The notes: a model not told the origin generated them from the sequence alone. A stretch of 44,161 bases of DNA from Bacilli bacterium (GCA_024408655.1 JAKSUV010000008.1:1-44161); one strand, 5' to 3'; shown: positions 1-9,458, counted from the first letter of the stretch. Translations and numbers: made by a program.

Positions 1-27
1 AAAATAAAAACAGGATTAATCCTGTTT
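1..27 (-). terminator. Intrinsic terminator after tRNA-Thr
   Basis: A perfect palindrome at 10-25 (ACAGGATTAATCCTGT) is followed on the minus strand by a T-rich run (complement of bases 1-9). It lies 10 bases beyond the CCA end of tRNA-Thr and would end the lacI-to-tRNA-Thr transcription unit. Confidence 0.8.
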
Positions 28-37
28 ATTTATATAC

Positions 38-115
38 TGGTGCCGACTAACGGAATCGAACCGCCAACCTACTGATTACGATTCAGTTGCTCTACCAATT
101 GAGCTAAGTCGGCAC
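38..115 (-). tRNA. tRNA-Thr (CGT anticodon)
   Basis: A full cloverleaf can be drawn on the minus strand: acceptor GTGCCGA pairing with TCGGCAC, D-arm TTAGCTCAATTGGTAGAGC, anticodon stem ACTGA/TCAGT with loop ATCGTAA (anticodon CGT), T-arm with GGTTCGATTCC, and an encoded CCA at 38-40. It reads ACG codons. It has its own promoter just upstream and a terminator just downstream. Confidence 0.95.
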
Positions 116-122
116 GCTATTA

Positions 123-151
123 ATATTAATTAAAGCCAAGTAAATTAGCAA
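123..151 (-). promoter_or_regulatory. Promoter of tRNA-Thr
   Basis: On the minus strand TTGCTA (146-151), a 17-base spacer and TAATAT (123-128) precede the first base of the tRNA by 7 bases. It starts only a few bases after the stop codon of the ABC exporter gene, so the tRNA can be transcribed independently. Confidence 0.7.
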
Positions 152-155
152 TGAT

Positions 156-1901
156 TTAATTCACGATCCGGTGCTTATCTAACCGGAATTGTAAATTATG
201 TAAAATCGTGTAGAAGCCACCTTTCTTTAATAATTCATCGTGGGTACCCATCTCAACAATCTTGCCTTCATCCACCACCGCGATTAAATCGGCTTGTTTA
301 ATGGTGGATAGACGGTGCGCCACAATGATACAGGTACGGTCTTTTGCGAGTTCAGTTAACGCACGTTGAATAATCACTTCGGTCGCGTTATCTAGCGCGC
401 TCGTGGCTTCATCTAGAATTAATAACGGCGGATTCTTTAAGAAGATTCGGGCAATCGCAATGCGTTGCTTTTGTCCACCGGATAATTTTGATCCCCGTTC
501 CCCAATGTCGGTGTCCCAACCCTTGGGTAAGGTTTTAATATAGTCATAAATATCTGCGCGAATCGCCGCGTTTTTAATTTCTTCATCGCTGGCGTCTGGA
601 CGACCATAACGAATGTTATCTTTAATCGTGCCCGCAAATAGATAAACATCTTGTTGGACAATCCCAATGTTCTTCCGTAAACTCGCTAAGGTATATTCGT
701 TGATGTTATGACCATCAAGATATATCTCACCAGCGTCTTTCTTTAAGAAATAGAAGCGCGGGATTAAGTGACAAATCGAAGTCTTACCGCCACCGGAAGG
801 ACCAACAAACGCTAAGACTTGTCCTTTCTTCAGTTTAAAGGAAACATCATCGAGAACTTTCTTCTCATCGTTATAAGAGAAAGTTACATGCGAGAATTCT
901 AAATCACCTTCTAACGTATCTAATGTCTTAGTGCCATTTTCAACTGTCTCTTCCTTTTCTTCCACCACGCCCACAAACCGTTCAAAACCACTTGAAGCAC
1001 TTTCTAATTGTTCTAAGAACATAATTAATTGGTTCACCGGGGTAATAAATAACGACACCGAAACAACAAAAGCGGAATAATCTGCGACTTGGAAACGGTC
1101 AAAGCCTAGATAAAGTAAAGTTCCACCAAGTAAAATCACGACGACGTTAAATAAATCGGTCACAAATTGAGAAATCGAGAAATATTTACCCATTGAACCA
1201 AAAACATTGGTCCTAATCTTTACATATTCTTCATTAATTTCTTCGAAACGCTTTTGTTCTAGTTCTTGGTTAGTAAAAGCTTTCGTGACACGAATACCGG
1301 CGATTGAATTAGCGACCCGCGTATTAAGTTCCGCGGTCGCTTGACGGGTCTTTCGCATATTAGTAATAAATTGTTTCCGGAAGTGATAAGTAACAAATAA
1401 CAAAATCGGGACAATCACTAATAACACTAAACCAAGAATCCAGTTAATAGTTAATAGATACACAATTGAACCAATAATGGTAAAACCCGCGATTAAAATG
1501 TTTTCAGGTCCATGGTGAGCGACTTCACTAATATCAAATAAGTCGTTCGTCATCGTGGATAAGATCGTGCCTGTATCATGGTTATCGTAATAGGTAAACG
1601 GAAGTTTTTGTAATTTCGCAAAGAGTTCACTCCGCATACTCGCTTGCATTCTTACTCCCATCACGTGGCCATAATATTGCACAAAGTAACGAAGTAAGGC
1701 TCTTACAACATAAATACCTAAGAGCGAACATCCACCGATCACAATCATTTGAATGTTCTTATCGGGTATCCAGTTCGCTAACATATAGCGAGTTAAGATA
1801 GGATAACCCATCCCAATCGCGGCAATTAAAAACGCCGCGAGCATATCTAAGACAAAGATTTTTTTATGGGGACGATAATAAGCAATAAATCTTTTAAACA
1901 T
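156..1901 (-). CDS. ABC exporter, fused permease and ATPase
   Basis: This 581-residue half-transporter has a membrane domain (about residues 15-310, six predicted helices) followed by a nucleotide-binding domain. Seen in the ATPase: Walker A GPSGGGKTS (367-375), Q-loop region IVQQDVY, signature LSGGQ (473-477), Walker B LLILDEA (493-499) and the switch His in IIVAHRLST (His529). This is the MsbA/YknU type that works as a homo- or heterodimer in the inner membrane and pumps lipids, drugs or peptides outward. Its substrate cannot be read from the sequence. It is the last protein gene of the lacI/Ca-ATPase unit, 9 bases after the ATPase stop. No partner half-transporter is adjacent, so a homodimer is the simpler reading. 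Confidence 0.93.
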   Translation of the reverse strand: MFKRFIAYYRPHKKIFVLDMLAAFLIAAIGMGYPILTRYMLANWIPDKNIQMIVIGGCSLLGIYVVRALLRYFVQYYGHVMGVRMQASMRSELFAKLQKLPFTYYDNHDTGTILSTMTNDLFDISEVAHHGPENILIAGFTIIGSIVYLLTINWILGLVLLVIVPILLFVTYHFRKQFITNMRKTRQATAELNTRVANSIAGIRVTKAFTNQELEQKRFEEINEEYVKIRTNVFGSMGKYFSISQFVTDLFNVVVILLGGTLLYLGFDRFQVADYSAFVVSVSLFITPVNQLIMFLEQLESASSGFERFVGVVEEKEETVENGTKTLDTLEGDLEFSHVTFSYNDEKKVLDDVSFKLKKGQVLAFVGPSGGGKTSICHLIPRFYFLKKDAGEIYLDGHNINEYTLASLRKNIGIVQQDVYLFAGTIKDNIRYGRPDASDEEIKNAAIRADIYDYIKTLPKGWDTDIGERGSKLSGGQKQRIAIARIFLKNPPLLILDEATSALDNATEVIIQRALTELAKDRTCIIVAHRLSTIKQADLIAVVDEGKIVEMGTHDELLKKGGFYTILHNLQFRLDKHRIVN

Positions 1902-1910
1902 ATAAGCTTT

Positions 1911-4601
1911 TTATTTTTTCTTGCGCTTTATATATTTTACTAGTGCCATCACTTCGTGAACAACTAATGGAGAAAGTGAAAGTAAAGAAACATAGAGCCA
2001 ATTAATGGGCGCAAAGGCGATGGTCTTAAAGACCGCGCTTACACCAGGAGTGAGAACAACAAAGAGTTGTAAGATAATTCCTAAGGCAAAAGATAAATAC
2101 ATTAATTTGTTCTTGTGTTTAAAGACAGTGACAAAACTCCGGTTTGGCTCACTCATCCCTAACATATGGAAGAGTTCGGCGAAGGCTAAAGTAGTAAAGG
2201 CCATTGTTTGGGCCACTAATAAAGTGTCGCCCGTATAAAGCGATTTAATTTCATTAAGCGTGAACGCTCCAACTTGCCAAGCTGGAACAAAGAAAGCGAT
2301 TAAAACACCAATTGTAATCACTGCACCATAAAGAAGCGTTGACTCTAAACGACCGTTTGATAAAAAGTTTTCTTTTTGTTTCCGTGGCTTTTCCTTCATC
2401 ACGTTTTTATCTTTTGGATCAATACCTAAAGCAATCGCCGGTGTTGAATCCGTCACAAGGTTAATCCAAAGTAAATGCACCGCAATTAAAGGCGCAGGTA
2501 AACCTAGACAAACAATAATAAACATCACAAACACTTCCGCAATGTTACTTGATAATAAGAAGAGTACCGTCTTCCGAATATTAGCAAAAATTCCTCGCCC
2601 TTCTTCCACCGCTTTTTCAATTGAAGCAAAGTTATCATCCGTTAAAATCATGTCACTAGCGTCTTTCGCCACATCAGTACCAGTGATCCCCATCGCAATA
2701 CCAATATCCGCACTTTTTAAACTTGGCGCATCATTCACCCCATCGCCTGTCATCGCCACCGTTTCTTGATTCGCCTTCAGGGCTTTTACAATATCGACTT
2801 TATTTTGTGGTGAGACGCGTCCATAGACATTCACTGTCTTTACTTTTTCTTTTAATTCATCAAACGAAAGCGCATCAAGTTCTAGACCCGTAAGACACGC
2901 CTTTGGATTATCCGAAATTCCTAATTTATGTGCAATCGCGTAAGCCGTATCAATGTGGTCACCGGTAATCATAATCGTGCGAATTCCCGCACCTTTTAGT
3001 TTACTCACCGCACTCGCGACTTCAGGACGTGGAGGATCAATCATTGCCACTAAGCCAACAAAGATTAAATCGTGCTCATCAATTTTCTTCTTTTGACTAT
3101 AGGCTAACGCTAAGACACGAAGTCCATGAGTTGAATATTGTTGATTAATTTTCTTTAAGGCTTCGATATGTTTCTTAGTAAGAGCGATACATTTGTTATT
3201 AATAACAATTGACTTACTCCGTTTAATAATTTCGTCAAACGCGCCTTTAGTAAAAATATATTCTCCGTTTTTAGTCGACATCATTTTTCTCACGCTATCA
3301 AAGGGTAGTTCACTCGTCCGTGGATATTGTTTCTCTAAATCGTCTTTTTCGAGTTTTAAAGTATGCGCGAATTCTACTAACGCAATTTCGGTTGGATCAC
3401 CAAAGGAAAGTGTCGCATTACTACATAAGGCTAAGCCTTTCGCTAAGAAATCTAAGTCATGGGTAAAGTGTTCCCGGACATATTTTTTCTCATTGATGTA
3501 GGCTTCTACTACCGTCATCTTGTTTTGGGTTAAGGTACCAGTTTTATCACTACAGATAACATTGACACTACCAAGTGTTTCAACACTCGGTAATTTCCGC
3601 ACAATGGTGTTGGCCTTGACCATACGGGTAACACCAAGCGATAAAACAATCGTCACCACCGCCACGAGTCCTTCAGGGATGGCGGCAACGGCTAAAGCAA
3701 TCGCATTTAAGACCGCGTTAATCCAAACATCGATTTGACTACCGCTACCATCAACACAAATCCAAATGATATTAACCGCAAGAACGAGCAAAACAATCCC
3801 AATCGTTAAGAAACCCAAGAACTTTGATAACTTGGCTAGAACTTTCTGTAAAGGGGTTAATTCGGGGGTATCTTGGGCAATGCTATCAGCGATCTTACCA
3901 ATTTCGGTATCCATGCCAATTTTTACGACAATCCCTCTTCCGCGTCCATACGCGACAATTGTGGAAGCGTAAGCCATATTAAGACGATCACCTAACGGTA
4001 CTTGATCGGTGAACACTAAATCCGCGTTCTTTTCTACCGCGACAGATTCACCGGTTAAACTTGATTCATTAATTTTTAAATTAACACTTTCGATTAAACG
4101 AAGATCGGCACCGATGACTTCGCCTTCTTCAAACACCACCACATCACCAATAGTAAGAGCGCTCGCTTTTACGCGTGTTAATTTATCGTCACGTAATACG
4201 CTTACTAAGGGGGAAGATAATTTCTTTAACGATTCGAGACTCGCTTCCGCTTTCTTTTCTTGAACAACCCCAATCACCGCATTAAGAATAATGACAGCGA
4301 GAATAATAATGACATCGGCCCAGTTTTCAAAGAAATCAAAACCGGTCTTGACCGTTTGATAAACCGCGACACCTAAAGTAATCGCAATCGCAGCAAACAA
4401 GATATAAATCATTGGGTTGTTCATTTGTTCAAGGAACAAACGAATAATCGATTTCTTTTTACCTTCGTTTAATTTATTTTCGCCGTAATGCTCTTGCCGT
4501 TTTTTTGCTTCTTCATGGCTTAAACCATGACGAACGTCAACTTGTAGAGCGTGCGCCACTTCTTTCGCACTTTGACTAACAAAACAGTTGTTATTATCCA
4601 T
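1911..4601 (-). CDS. Ca2+-translocating P-type ATPase (type IIA)
   Basis: An 896-residue cation pump of the SERCA/LMCA1/YloB family that exports Ca2+ from the cytoplasm at the cost of ATP. Visible are the actuator loop TGES (183-186), the phosphorylation site DKTGTLT (352-358, Asp352), the hinge GDGVNDAP (619-626), the M4 Ca2+ site motif AAIPEGL (PEGL 309-312) and the M6 motif NLVTDSTPA, whose Asn and Asp match the SERCA Ca2+ ligands. Length and motif order are normal for the family. Its ATG lies two bases after the stop of a LacI-type repressor gene, which points to co-transcription and probable control by that repressor. Mn2+ transport is an alternative for some family members. Confidence 0.93.
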   Translation of the reverse strand: MDNNNCFVSQSAKEVAHALQVDVRHGLSHEEAKKRQEHYGENKLNEGKKKSIIRLFLEQMNNPMIYILFAAIAITLGVAVYQTVKTGFDFFENWADVIIILAVIILNAVIGVVQEKKAEASLESLKKLSSPLVSVLRDDKLTRVKASALTIGDVVVFEEGEVIGADLRLIESVNLKINESSLTGESVAVEKNADLVFTDQVPLGDRLNMAYASTIVAYGRGRGIVVKIGMDTEIGKIADSIAQDTPELTPLQKVLAKLSKFLGFLTIGIVLLVLAVNIIWICVDGSGSQIDVWINAVLNAIALAVAAIPEGLVAVVTIVLSLGVTRMVKANTIVRKLPSVETLGSVNVICSDKTGTLTQNKMTVVEAYINEKKYVREHFTHDLDFLAKGLALCSNATLSFGDPTEIALVEFAHTLKLEKDDLEKQYPRTSELPFDSVRKMMSTKNGEYIFTKGAFDEIIKRSKSIVINNKCIALTKKHIEALKKINQQYSTHGLRVLALAYSQKKKIDEHDLIFVGLVAMIDPPRPEVASAVSKLKGAGIRTIMITGDHIDTAYAIAHKLGISDNPKACLTGLELDALSFDELKEKVKTVNVYGRVSPQNKVDIVKALKANQETVAMTGDGVNDAPSLKSADIGIAMGITGTDVAKDASDMILTDDNFASIEKAVEEGRGIFANIRKTVLFLLSSNIAEVFVMFIIVCLGLPAPLIAVHLLWINLVTDSTPAIALGIDPKDKNVMKEKPRKQKENFLSNGRLESTLLYGAVITIGVLIAFFVPAWQVGAFTLNEIKSLYTGDTLLVAQTMAFTTLAFAELFHMLGMSEPNRSFVTVFKHKNKLMYLSFALGIILQLFVVLTPGVSAVFKTIAFAPINWLYVSLLSLSPLVVHEVMALVKYIKRKKK

Positions 4602-4603
4602 AC

Positions 4604-5611
4604 TTAATCTAATGTTGACTCCCGCTTCTCGTAGACGCTTTCAAATTTATGCGCTTTCTCAGTTAAGTTATGTTTAATTAAAGCACTCAGCATATTCACC
4701 GCCGTCTTCCCCACTTCAATCATGTCAATATGCATACTTGAGATTGTGGGTGACATAATGTGCGCGTATTTAGTGCCAATGATGGAAAGTACTTCAATAT
4801 CTTGTGGCACTTTTAAATCATTGTCTTTCGCGGCGTTAATAACCGCTTTCGCTAACGAGTCACGATACGCAATAAAGTAACCCGGATTCCGGTGGGTCTT
4901 AAAATAACGCTTAAAGTAATCGTAGGTTCTGGTATAAGAATCATCAGTCATAATGGAATAGGCTTTTTTATTCAGTAATTCGTGCACTTCATAAAAAGCC
5001 TTCTCCATTCTAGATAATAGGCGTCCACCATTTTCCATATGTAAGAAAGTTACATCTTTTTTATTCTTCTCACGGGTTAACACTGCCGCGACAATTTTCT
5101 TTAATAAATGTTCATAACCAAAATAAACGCAACCGACCTTCTCATCCGTAATATTGTTATTAATAACAATGGTGGGAACATTATAACTAGAAACTTTGGC
5201 AATATCGTGTTCATCAAGTTCATCATCAAAGATAATCGCTCCATCCACGTGTGTCGTAATCACTTTTTCTAGCATCCGGTTCGCCTCTTCTTTATTATGC
5301 GAAGTAACAAACAAAGAAATTAAGAAACCATTCGCCCGGGCGACTTCGGTTAAACCATATAAAAGATTGGCAATATAAACGTAGTTTGCGCTTGGAATAA
5401 TGACACCAATATTGGTGGTACGGTTAGTGGCAAGAGCTTGAGCTAAGGCACTTGGTTTATAACCTAAACGCGCGATAGTGGCGTTCACTTTATCCCGAGT
5501 CGCTTGTGTCACATTACTCTGTTTATTAATGACTCGCGAAACCGTGGCAAGAGAAACTCCACTTGCCTTCGCGACTTCATAAATGGTGACTCGGTCTTTA
5601 AAGTTATCCAT
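4604..5611 (-). CDS. LacI/GalR-family transcriptional regulator
   Basis: A 335-residue repressor with an N-terminal helix-turn-helix and hinge (VTIYEVAKASGVSLATVSRV, then GYKPSALAQAL, residues about 8-60) followed by a periplasmic-binding-like effector domain beginning IGVIIP. The family binds sugars or sugar phosphates. Here the downstream genes are a Ca2+ ATPase and an ABC exporter rather than sugar enzymes, so the effector is unknown. The start at 5611 has no Shine-Dalgarno. A good promoter places the transcript start at or next to the ATG. A palindrome covers the -35 box, which suggests autoregulation. Confidence 0.9.
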   Translation of the reverse strand: MDNFKDRVTIYEVAKASGVSLATVSRVINKQSNVTQATRDKVNATIARLGYKPSALAQALATNRTTNIGVIIPSANYVYIANLLYGLTEVARANGFLISLFVTSHNKEEANRMLEKVITTHVDGAIIFDDELDEHDIAKVSSYNVPTIVINNNITDEKVGCVYFGYEHLLKKIVAAVLTREKNKKDVTFLHMENGGRLLSRMEKAFYEVHELLNKKAYSIMTDDSYTRTYDYFKRYFKTHRNPGYFIAYRDSLAKAVINAAKDNDLKVPQDIEVLSIIGTKYAHIMSPTISSMHIDMIEVGKTAVNMLSALIKHNLTEKAHKFESVYEKRESTLD

Positions 5612-5619
5612 GTTTTTTT

Positions 5620-5653
5620 ACATTACACTTTTTTTCTTTCATTATCAATGAAA
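5620..5653 (-). promoter_or_regulatory. lacI-type gene promoter with overlapping operator palindrome
   Basis: On the minus strand TTGATA (5643-5648), a 17-base spacer and TAATGT (5620-5625) precede the start codon by 8 bases. A perfect inverted repeat TTTCATT-ATC-AATGAAA (5637-5653) covers the -35 box and is a plausible binding site for the encoded repressor. A second, looser inverted repeat (TGTAA...TTACA, about 5673-5692) containing TGTAAGCG resembles a catabolite-responsive element. The operator role is inferred. Confidence 0.5.
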
Positions 5654-5691
5654 AAAGAAATCATTATGAAATGTAAGCGAAGATATTTACA

Positions 5692-6789
5692 TTAAAGTTT
5701 GACGATTTTTAAACGCTTATTTGGGATATCTTTCCGCCCGACTTTGGCTTGGGGTTTATTATCTAACCGCACAAGGTCGCCCGTAAAGCCAACCGTGTTA
5801 TTAACCACTAAGGCACTACCAACCCCAAAGACATCCACTGGGACTTTGAGTTTTACCCATTCTTTGATTTTGGTCAAATCAAACGACGAAGAAACGATAA
5901 TGCGCACATAACGATAACCGTGGTCATCTAACGCTTTCCGTAAGGCAAAGATTAATTCTTTGCAAACACCATGTGGATCAAAGCCTCTGGTACTCCTATT
6001 TTTAAAGTATTTATCAACAAGGGCCTTGGATGTGTCTACGCGCACCGCGCCTAAACTACGACCTAAGGCTTTAGCGACTTTTAATGAATCAGTAATTACA
6101 TCGTTATGATAATCAATCAAAGCTGTGACTTTTTCGTTTGGATAAGTCGCGTGATAAAGTTGACAAGCTTTCACAATATCGCCACCACACATTTGGATGA
6201 GCGCGTGCGGCATCGTGCCAACCCCATGGCCACCCCACCATAAACCTTGGGCGTCGGTGGAAACTTTTCTTACCCCTGCCACATAGCTAGCGTAACCATC
6301 ACCCGCTTGGGTTAAATAATCATCCTGGCGGTCCGCCATTGAAAACATATCGTATTTTTTACCTAACACTTTTTTAATCCGGTAGGTGTTCGTGGCCACA
6401 CTACTACGTCTTGCTAAAATACCATCAATTAACGATTCAAGATAGCCAAAGTCTTCGTAGCGGCCAGTGATTTTTAAAACTGGTTCATTTGCCTTCATTA
6501 AATCACCATCATTTAAGGATGTAATTTTTAATTGGGCAGGGTTTTTCGCAAAGGTTTTAATTAACGCTAAGACTTCGTCAATGCCACAAAGCATTGCGTC
6601 GTCCGTGCGAGCAAAAAATTGCATAGTGACGGTATGATTTTTTAAATGTTTTAAAACAATGTTCCGGGTTTTTAAAAAATAGTTCGCACTATAAAAACCA
6701 TCGGCAATACTTTTTGGAAAACAAAAAGTTTTGTTCGTTAAGTGCTTTATTTTTCCTTGTTCTTTTAAAGTGATTTCTAATGGTTTCAT
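5692..6789 (-). CDS. pncB: Nicotinate phosphoribosyltransferase
   Basis: A 365-residue enzyme that joins nicotinate to PRPP to make nicotinate mononucleotide in NAD salvage. The sequence carries family hallmarks: the N-terminal YSANYFLKTR and QFFARTD segment, the central GVRKVSTDAQGL and HGVGTMPHALIQ, the PRPP-site region LIDYHNDVITDSLKVAKAL, and the C-terminal DVFGVGSALV. Its length matches the shorter, archaeal-like branch rather than the roughly 400-490 residue E. coli and Bacillus forms. It overlaps trmB by 4 bases (ATGA), so translation is coupled, and it is the last gene of the leuS-coaX-pepV-trmB-pncB unit. Confidence 0.88.
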   Translation of the reverse strand: MKPLEITLKEQGKIKHLTNKTFCFPKSIADGFYSANYFLKTRNIVLKHLKNHTVTMQFFARTDDAMLCGIDEVLALIKTFAKNPAQLKITSLNDGDLMKANEPVLKITGRYEDFGYLESLIDGILARRSSVATNTYRIKKVLGKKYDMFSMADRQDDYLTQAGDGYASYVAGVRKVSTDAQGLWWGGHGVGTMPHALIQMCGGDIVKACQLYHATYPNEKVTALIDYHNDVITDSLKVAKALGRSLGAVRVDTSKALVDKYFKNRSTRGFDPHGVCKELIFALRKALDDHGYRYVRIIVSSSFDLTKIKEWVKLKVPVDVFGVGSALVVNNTVGFTGDLVRLDNKPQAKVGRKDIPNKRLKIVKL

Positions 6790-7403
6790 ATTTTTTTAAT
6801 GATGAGACGATAAATCGTCTTGCCCTCTTGACGGAACTTCGCTTCGTATTCAGTCAAAGCGTCGTTAGCGTCTAATCTATTATAATGGGGATTATCAACA
6901 ATTATCTTAAATTTTTCTTTTGGTAATACTAATTTAGTGTATTCGTATAGATTTACTTGGTCGGTTTTCATCACAATTTGTCCGTGTTTTTTTAAAATTC
7001 GGTAATAATCAAGCATGAAACTTGGTGAAGTTAATCGCCGCTTAGCGTGTTTCTTTTTGGGCCAAGGATCAGAAAAATTAAGAAAAATCTTGGTTACCGC
7101 ATGAGAAGGAATATCACGAATCACATTAATAAAATTATCATAGATAATCCGAACATTTTTTAAGTCCGCTTCGTTTAACTTTTTTAAGGCGGGACCCGCC
7201 ACAGAGATAACTCGCTCAATCATGACAAAATGAATCTTGGGATTAAGTCTCGCCATTTGGATGATAAAGTCACCTTTTCCGCCACCCACTTCCATCCATA
7301 AATTACGTTTATAAAACGGATTTTTTGGATCAAAGCTCGCGTAAGCAAAATCAGCGTGGGCTTTTAGATAAGGAAGAGCCCAAGGCTTATATTTAGTTCT
7401 CAT
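6786..7403 (-). CDS. trmB: tRNA (guanine-N7-)-methyltransferase
   Basis: A 205-residue class I SAM-dependent methyltransferase that makes m7G46 in the variable loop of tRNAs. The start MRTKYKPWALPYL matches the family N-terminus. The SAM-binding motif is MEVGGGKGDFI (about residues 36-46), and the signature NFSDPWPKKKHAKRRL is the TrmB catalytic and tRNA-binding motif. It overlaps pepV by 11 bases at its start and pncB by 4 bases at its end. Pairing of trmB with the pepV dipeptidase gene is common in Firmicutes. Confidence 0.95.
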   Translation of the reverse strand: MRTKYKPWALPYLKAHADFAYASFDPKNPFYKRNLWMEVGGGKGDFIIQMARLNPKIHFVMIERVISVAGPALKKLNEADLKNVRIIYDNFINVIRDIPSHAVTKIFLNFSDPWPKKKHAKRRLTSPSFMLDYYRILKKHGQIVMKTDQVNLYEYTKLVLPKEKFKIIVDNPHYNRLDANDALTEYEAKFRQEGKTIYRLIIKKI

Positions 7404-8727
7404 CGTTTAAGTTAAGAAAATAGTAAATGGCACGCGCGTAAATCGCGGTCGCTCGCATTAAATCTTTAAGGGGGATGTGTTCGTTATCTTGGTGCATCGC
7501 ATAATTAACACCAGCGGGTTCTACCCCAAAAGCCACCGTATTATCAAGATGGTGCGCGTAGGTTTGACCACCGGTAATAGTGGGTGGAGTCTTCGTATCA
7601 CCTGTTTCATCTTGATAGGCTTTCATCAATGTTTTCACTAACGGAGAAGCGGGATCACGATATAAGTGCTCGTTATGTTCTTCGTGGAGCAAAGTAAAAC
7701 CCGTCGTCTTTAAAATCTCTTGGAGAATTACCATGACACTAGGTTCTTCGGGACAACGAACATTCGCGGTCATCTTAAGTTCACCATCATGATAATCAAC
7801 AATCCCCACACAAACCGTTGTGTCTTGTAAATACTTGCCATGGTGATAAGCGCCAATCCGTTTACAAGTGGTATCTAAAAAATCTTCCGCTAATTTTAAG
7901 GCTTCATCGTCATGGTTTAACGTAGCTAATTCTTTTAAACCAAGTAAAAAAGCGTTTTTCCCTAAATGAGGCAAACTACCATGGGCAGCGACACCAATAA
8001 AGGTAATTTTATTACCTTCAATCTGGTGCGGAGTCGTTAGATGATCTTTTACCTCCTCAATGTTATCAACCGTAAAAGTAGTACGATCATTAACCGCGTT
8101 CGCTACTAAGCCGCCGGTAATACTCACAATGTGCTTAAAGTTAATTTTCTTGCTTAACAATAAATGGAGCATTCCTTTCTCGGCAAAAATTAATGGGAAG
8201 TCTGAATCAGGTGAAAAACCATAATCTGGAGATGGATGGGTTTTGGAATAGGCACTAATACAAGTATTATGTTTTTCTTCATCGCCGCCCGCAAAGATCC
8301 GGATTTGGTGATTATGAATTAAATTATTATCCTTTAAAGCTTTAACCGCGTAAAAAGCGGCGAGTAATGGACCTTTATCATCCGCGACGCCACGACCATA
8401 AAGTATGTCTTTTTCGCGCGTTAATTCATACATATTGCGCTTGGCGTTTGCGCTAGCGGGCACAACATCAAGGTGACCATAAATACCAATAATTTTGCCT
8501 TTTTCACCAAGCGATAATTCCGTGTAACGATTGTTCCGTTCCACTTTAAAACCATACATTTCGCCAAGCTTCGCAAACTCTTTGAGCGAGGTATCAATGT
8601 TTTTACCGTATGGCATCGTTTCGCTCGCCCCGGCTTCATCATAAACACTTGGGATACTAACAAAATGCGCTAAAGTTTTTAGTAAATCATTTTCGTATGG
8701 TGCCACTAACTTTTTAAAATTAATCAT
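7393..8727 (-). CDS. PepV-like dipeptidase (M20 metallopeptidase)
   Basis: A 444-residue two-zinc peptidase that cleaves dipeptides in the cytoplasm. Metal-site motifs are visible: YGHLDVVP, DDKGPLLAAFYAV and GGDEEKHNT. The lid-domain segment GVAAHGSLPHLGKNA and the C-terminal GGQTYAHHLDNTVAFG follow in the family order. It is slightly shorter than Lactobacillus PepV (about 470 residues). Its start codon overlaps the end of coaX by 4 bases. A related M20 deacetylase is possible, but the motifs and the trmB neighbour favour PepV. Confidence 0.88.
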   Translation of the reverse strand: MINFKKLVAPYENDLLKTLAHFVSIPSVYDEAGASETMPYGKNIDTSLKEFAKLGEMYGFKVERNNRYTELSLGEKGKIIGIYGHLDVVPASANAKRNMYELTREKDILYGRGVADDKGPLLAAFYAVKALKDNNLIHNHQIRIFAGGDEEKHNTCISAYSKTHPSPDYGFSPDSDFPLIFAEKGMLHLLLSKKINFKHIVSITGGLVANAVNDRTTFTVDNIEEVKDHLTTPHQIEGNKITFIGVAAHGSLPHLGKNAFLLGLKELATLNHDDEALKLAEDFLDTTCKRIGAYHHGKYLQDTTVCVGIVDYHDGELKMTANVRCPEEPSVMVILQEILKTTGFTLLHEEHNEHLYRDPASPLVKTLMKAYQDETGDTKTPPTITGGQTYAHHLDNTVAFGVEPAGVNYAMHQDNEHIPLKDLMRATAIYARAIYYFLNLNDEN

Positions 8728-9458
8728 AGATTCTCCTGATAAATGTAATCACTCCCGATTAAGGTTAAGTGCGGATTATAGATAACGTTTTTTAATTTAT
8801 CAACAATTAAACGCGCTCCACCGCCAGTAATAATAACTTTCGGCTTCGCTTTTAAAGCTTTTGTATAGTCACGCGTAAAGCCTTCAATCGCATAAACTAA
8901 TGAATAAATAACTCCGTTATTAATACTCATATGGGTGTCTTTACCAATCGGTGAACGTGACGCGATTAATTTAATCGTTGGTAAACTCGCCGTATTAATA
9001 TTCATCGCTTGCACTGCGCCAAAAGAACCGGGTAAAAAGGAAGCGCCAATAAAATGATTATTGTGATCAAGTCCTAAAACTTTCGCGACCGTGCCGATAT
9101 CAAAAATGACCGCCGGCATCCCATATAAATAGCGGGCCCCCACTAAATCGGCAAATAAGTCACTACCAATCTCGTTTTCCTTCGCGGTTAATTGATTAAG
9201 TTTAACTTTCTTTTTTAGATTCTTTACTTCGTAAATTTTCGCCGAAGTAATTTGCTTTACGAGTGGTTTAACTTTCTTGGTGACACTTGGCACGACACTA
9301 CAAATCACAACCGCTTTAATCGCGGGGTTTTTAAATGACGCAAAATTCAGTTTTTGTTTCGACGTAAACCGTTCACATTTTAAAACTTGAGGACGACGCT
9401 TTAAATCCACCCAAGCGCACTTAATAAAACTATTACCAATATCAATGACTAATTCCAT
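8724..9458 (-). CDS. coaX: Type III pantothenate kinase
   Basis: A 244-residue ASKHA-fold kinase that phosphorylates pantothenate, the first step of CoA synthesis. The N-terminal nucleotide loop is DIGNSFIKCAW (residues 6-16; family form DxGNT). The central segment is GSDLFADLVGA followed by FDIGTVAKVLGLD, and the C-terminal adenosine loop is ITGGGARL. The usual GxDR motif keeps Asp but lacks Arg, and DFGTA is changed to DIGTV, so this is a divergent member. Its ATG directly abuts the leuS stop codon. CoaD, a later enzyme of the pathway, is encoded at 19861-20331. Confidence 0.82.
   Translation of the reverse strand: MELVIDIGNSFIKCAWVDLKRRPQVLKCERFTSKQKLNFASFKNPAIKAVVICSVVPSVTKKVKPLVKQITSAKIYEVKNLKKKVKLNQLTAKENEIGSDLFADLVGARYLYGMPAVIFDIGTVAKVLGLDHNNHFIGASFLPGSFGAVQAMNINTASLPTIKLIASRSPIGKDTHMSINNGVIYSLVYAIEGFTRDYTKALKAKPKVIITGGGARLIVDKLKNVIYNPHLTLIGSDYIYQENL

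Noticed and set aside
1-27. Palindrome beside tRNA-Thr as a possible integration (attachment) site
   Set aside because: It has the position and T run of a plain terminator for the tRNA, and no integrase or duplicated tRNA end is present.
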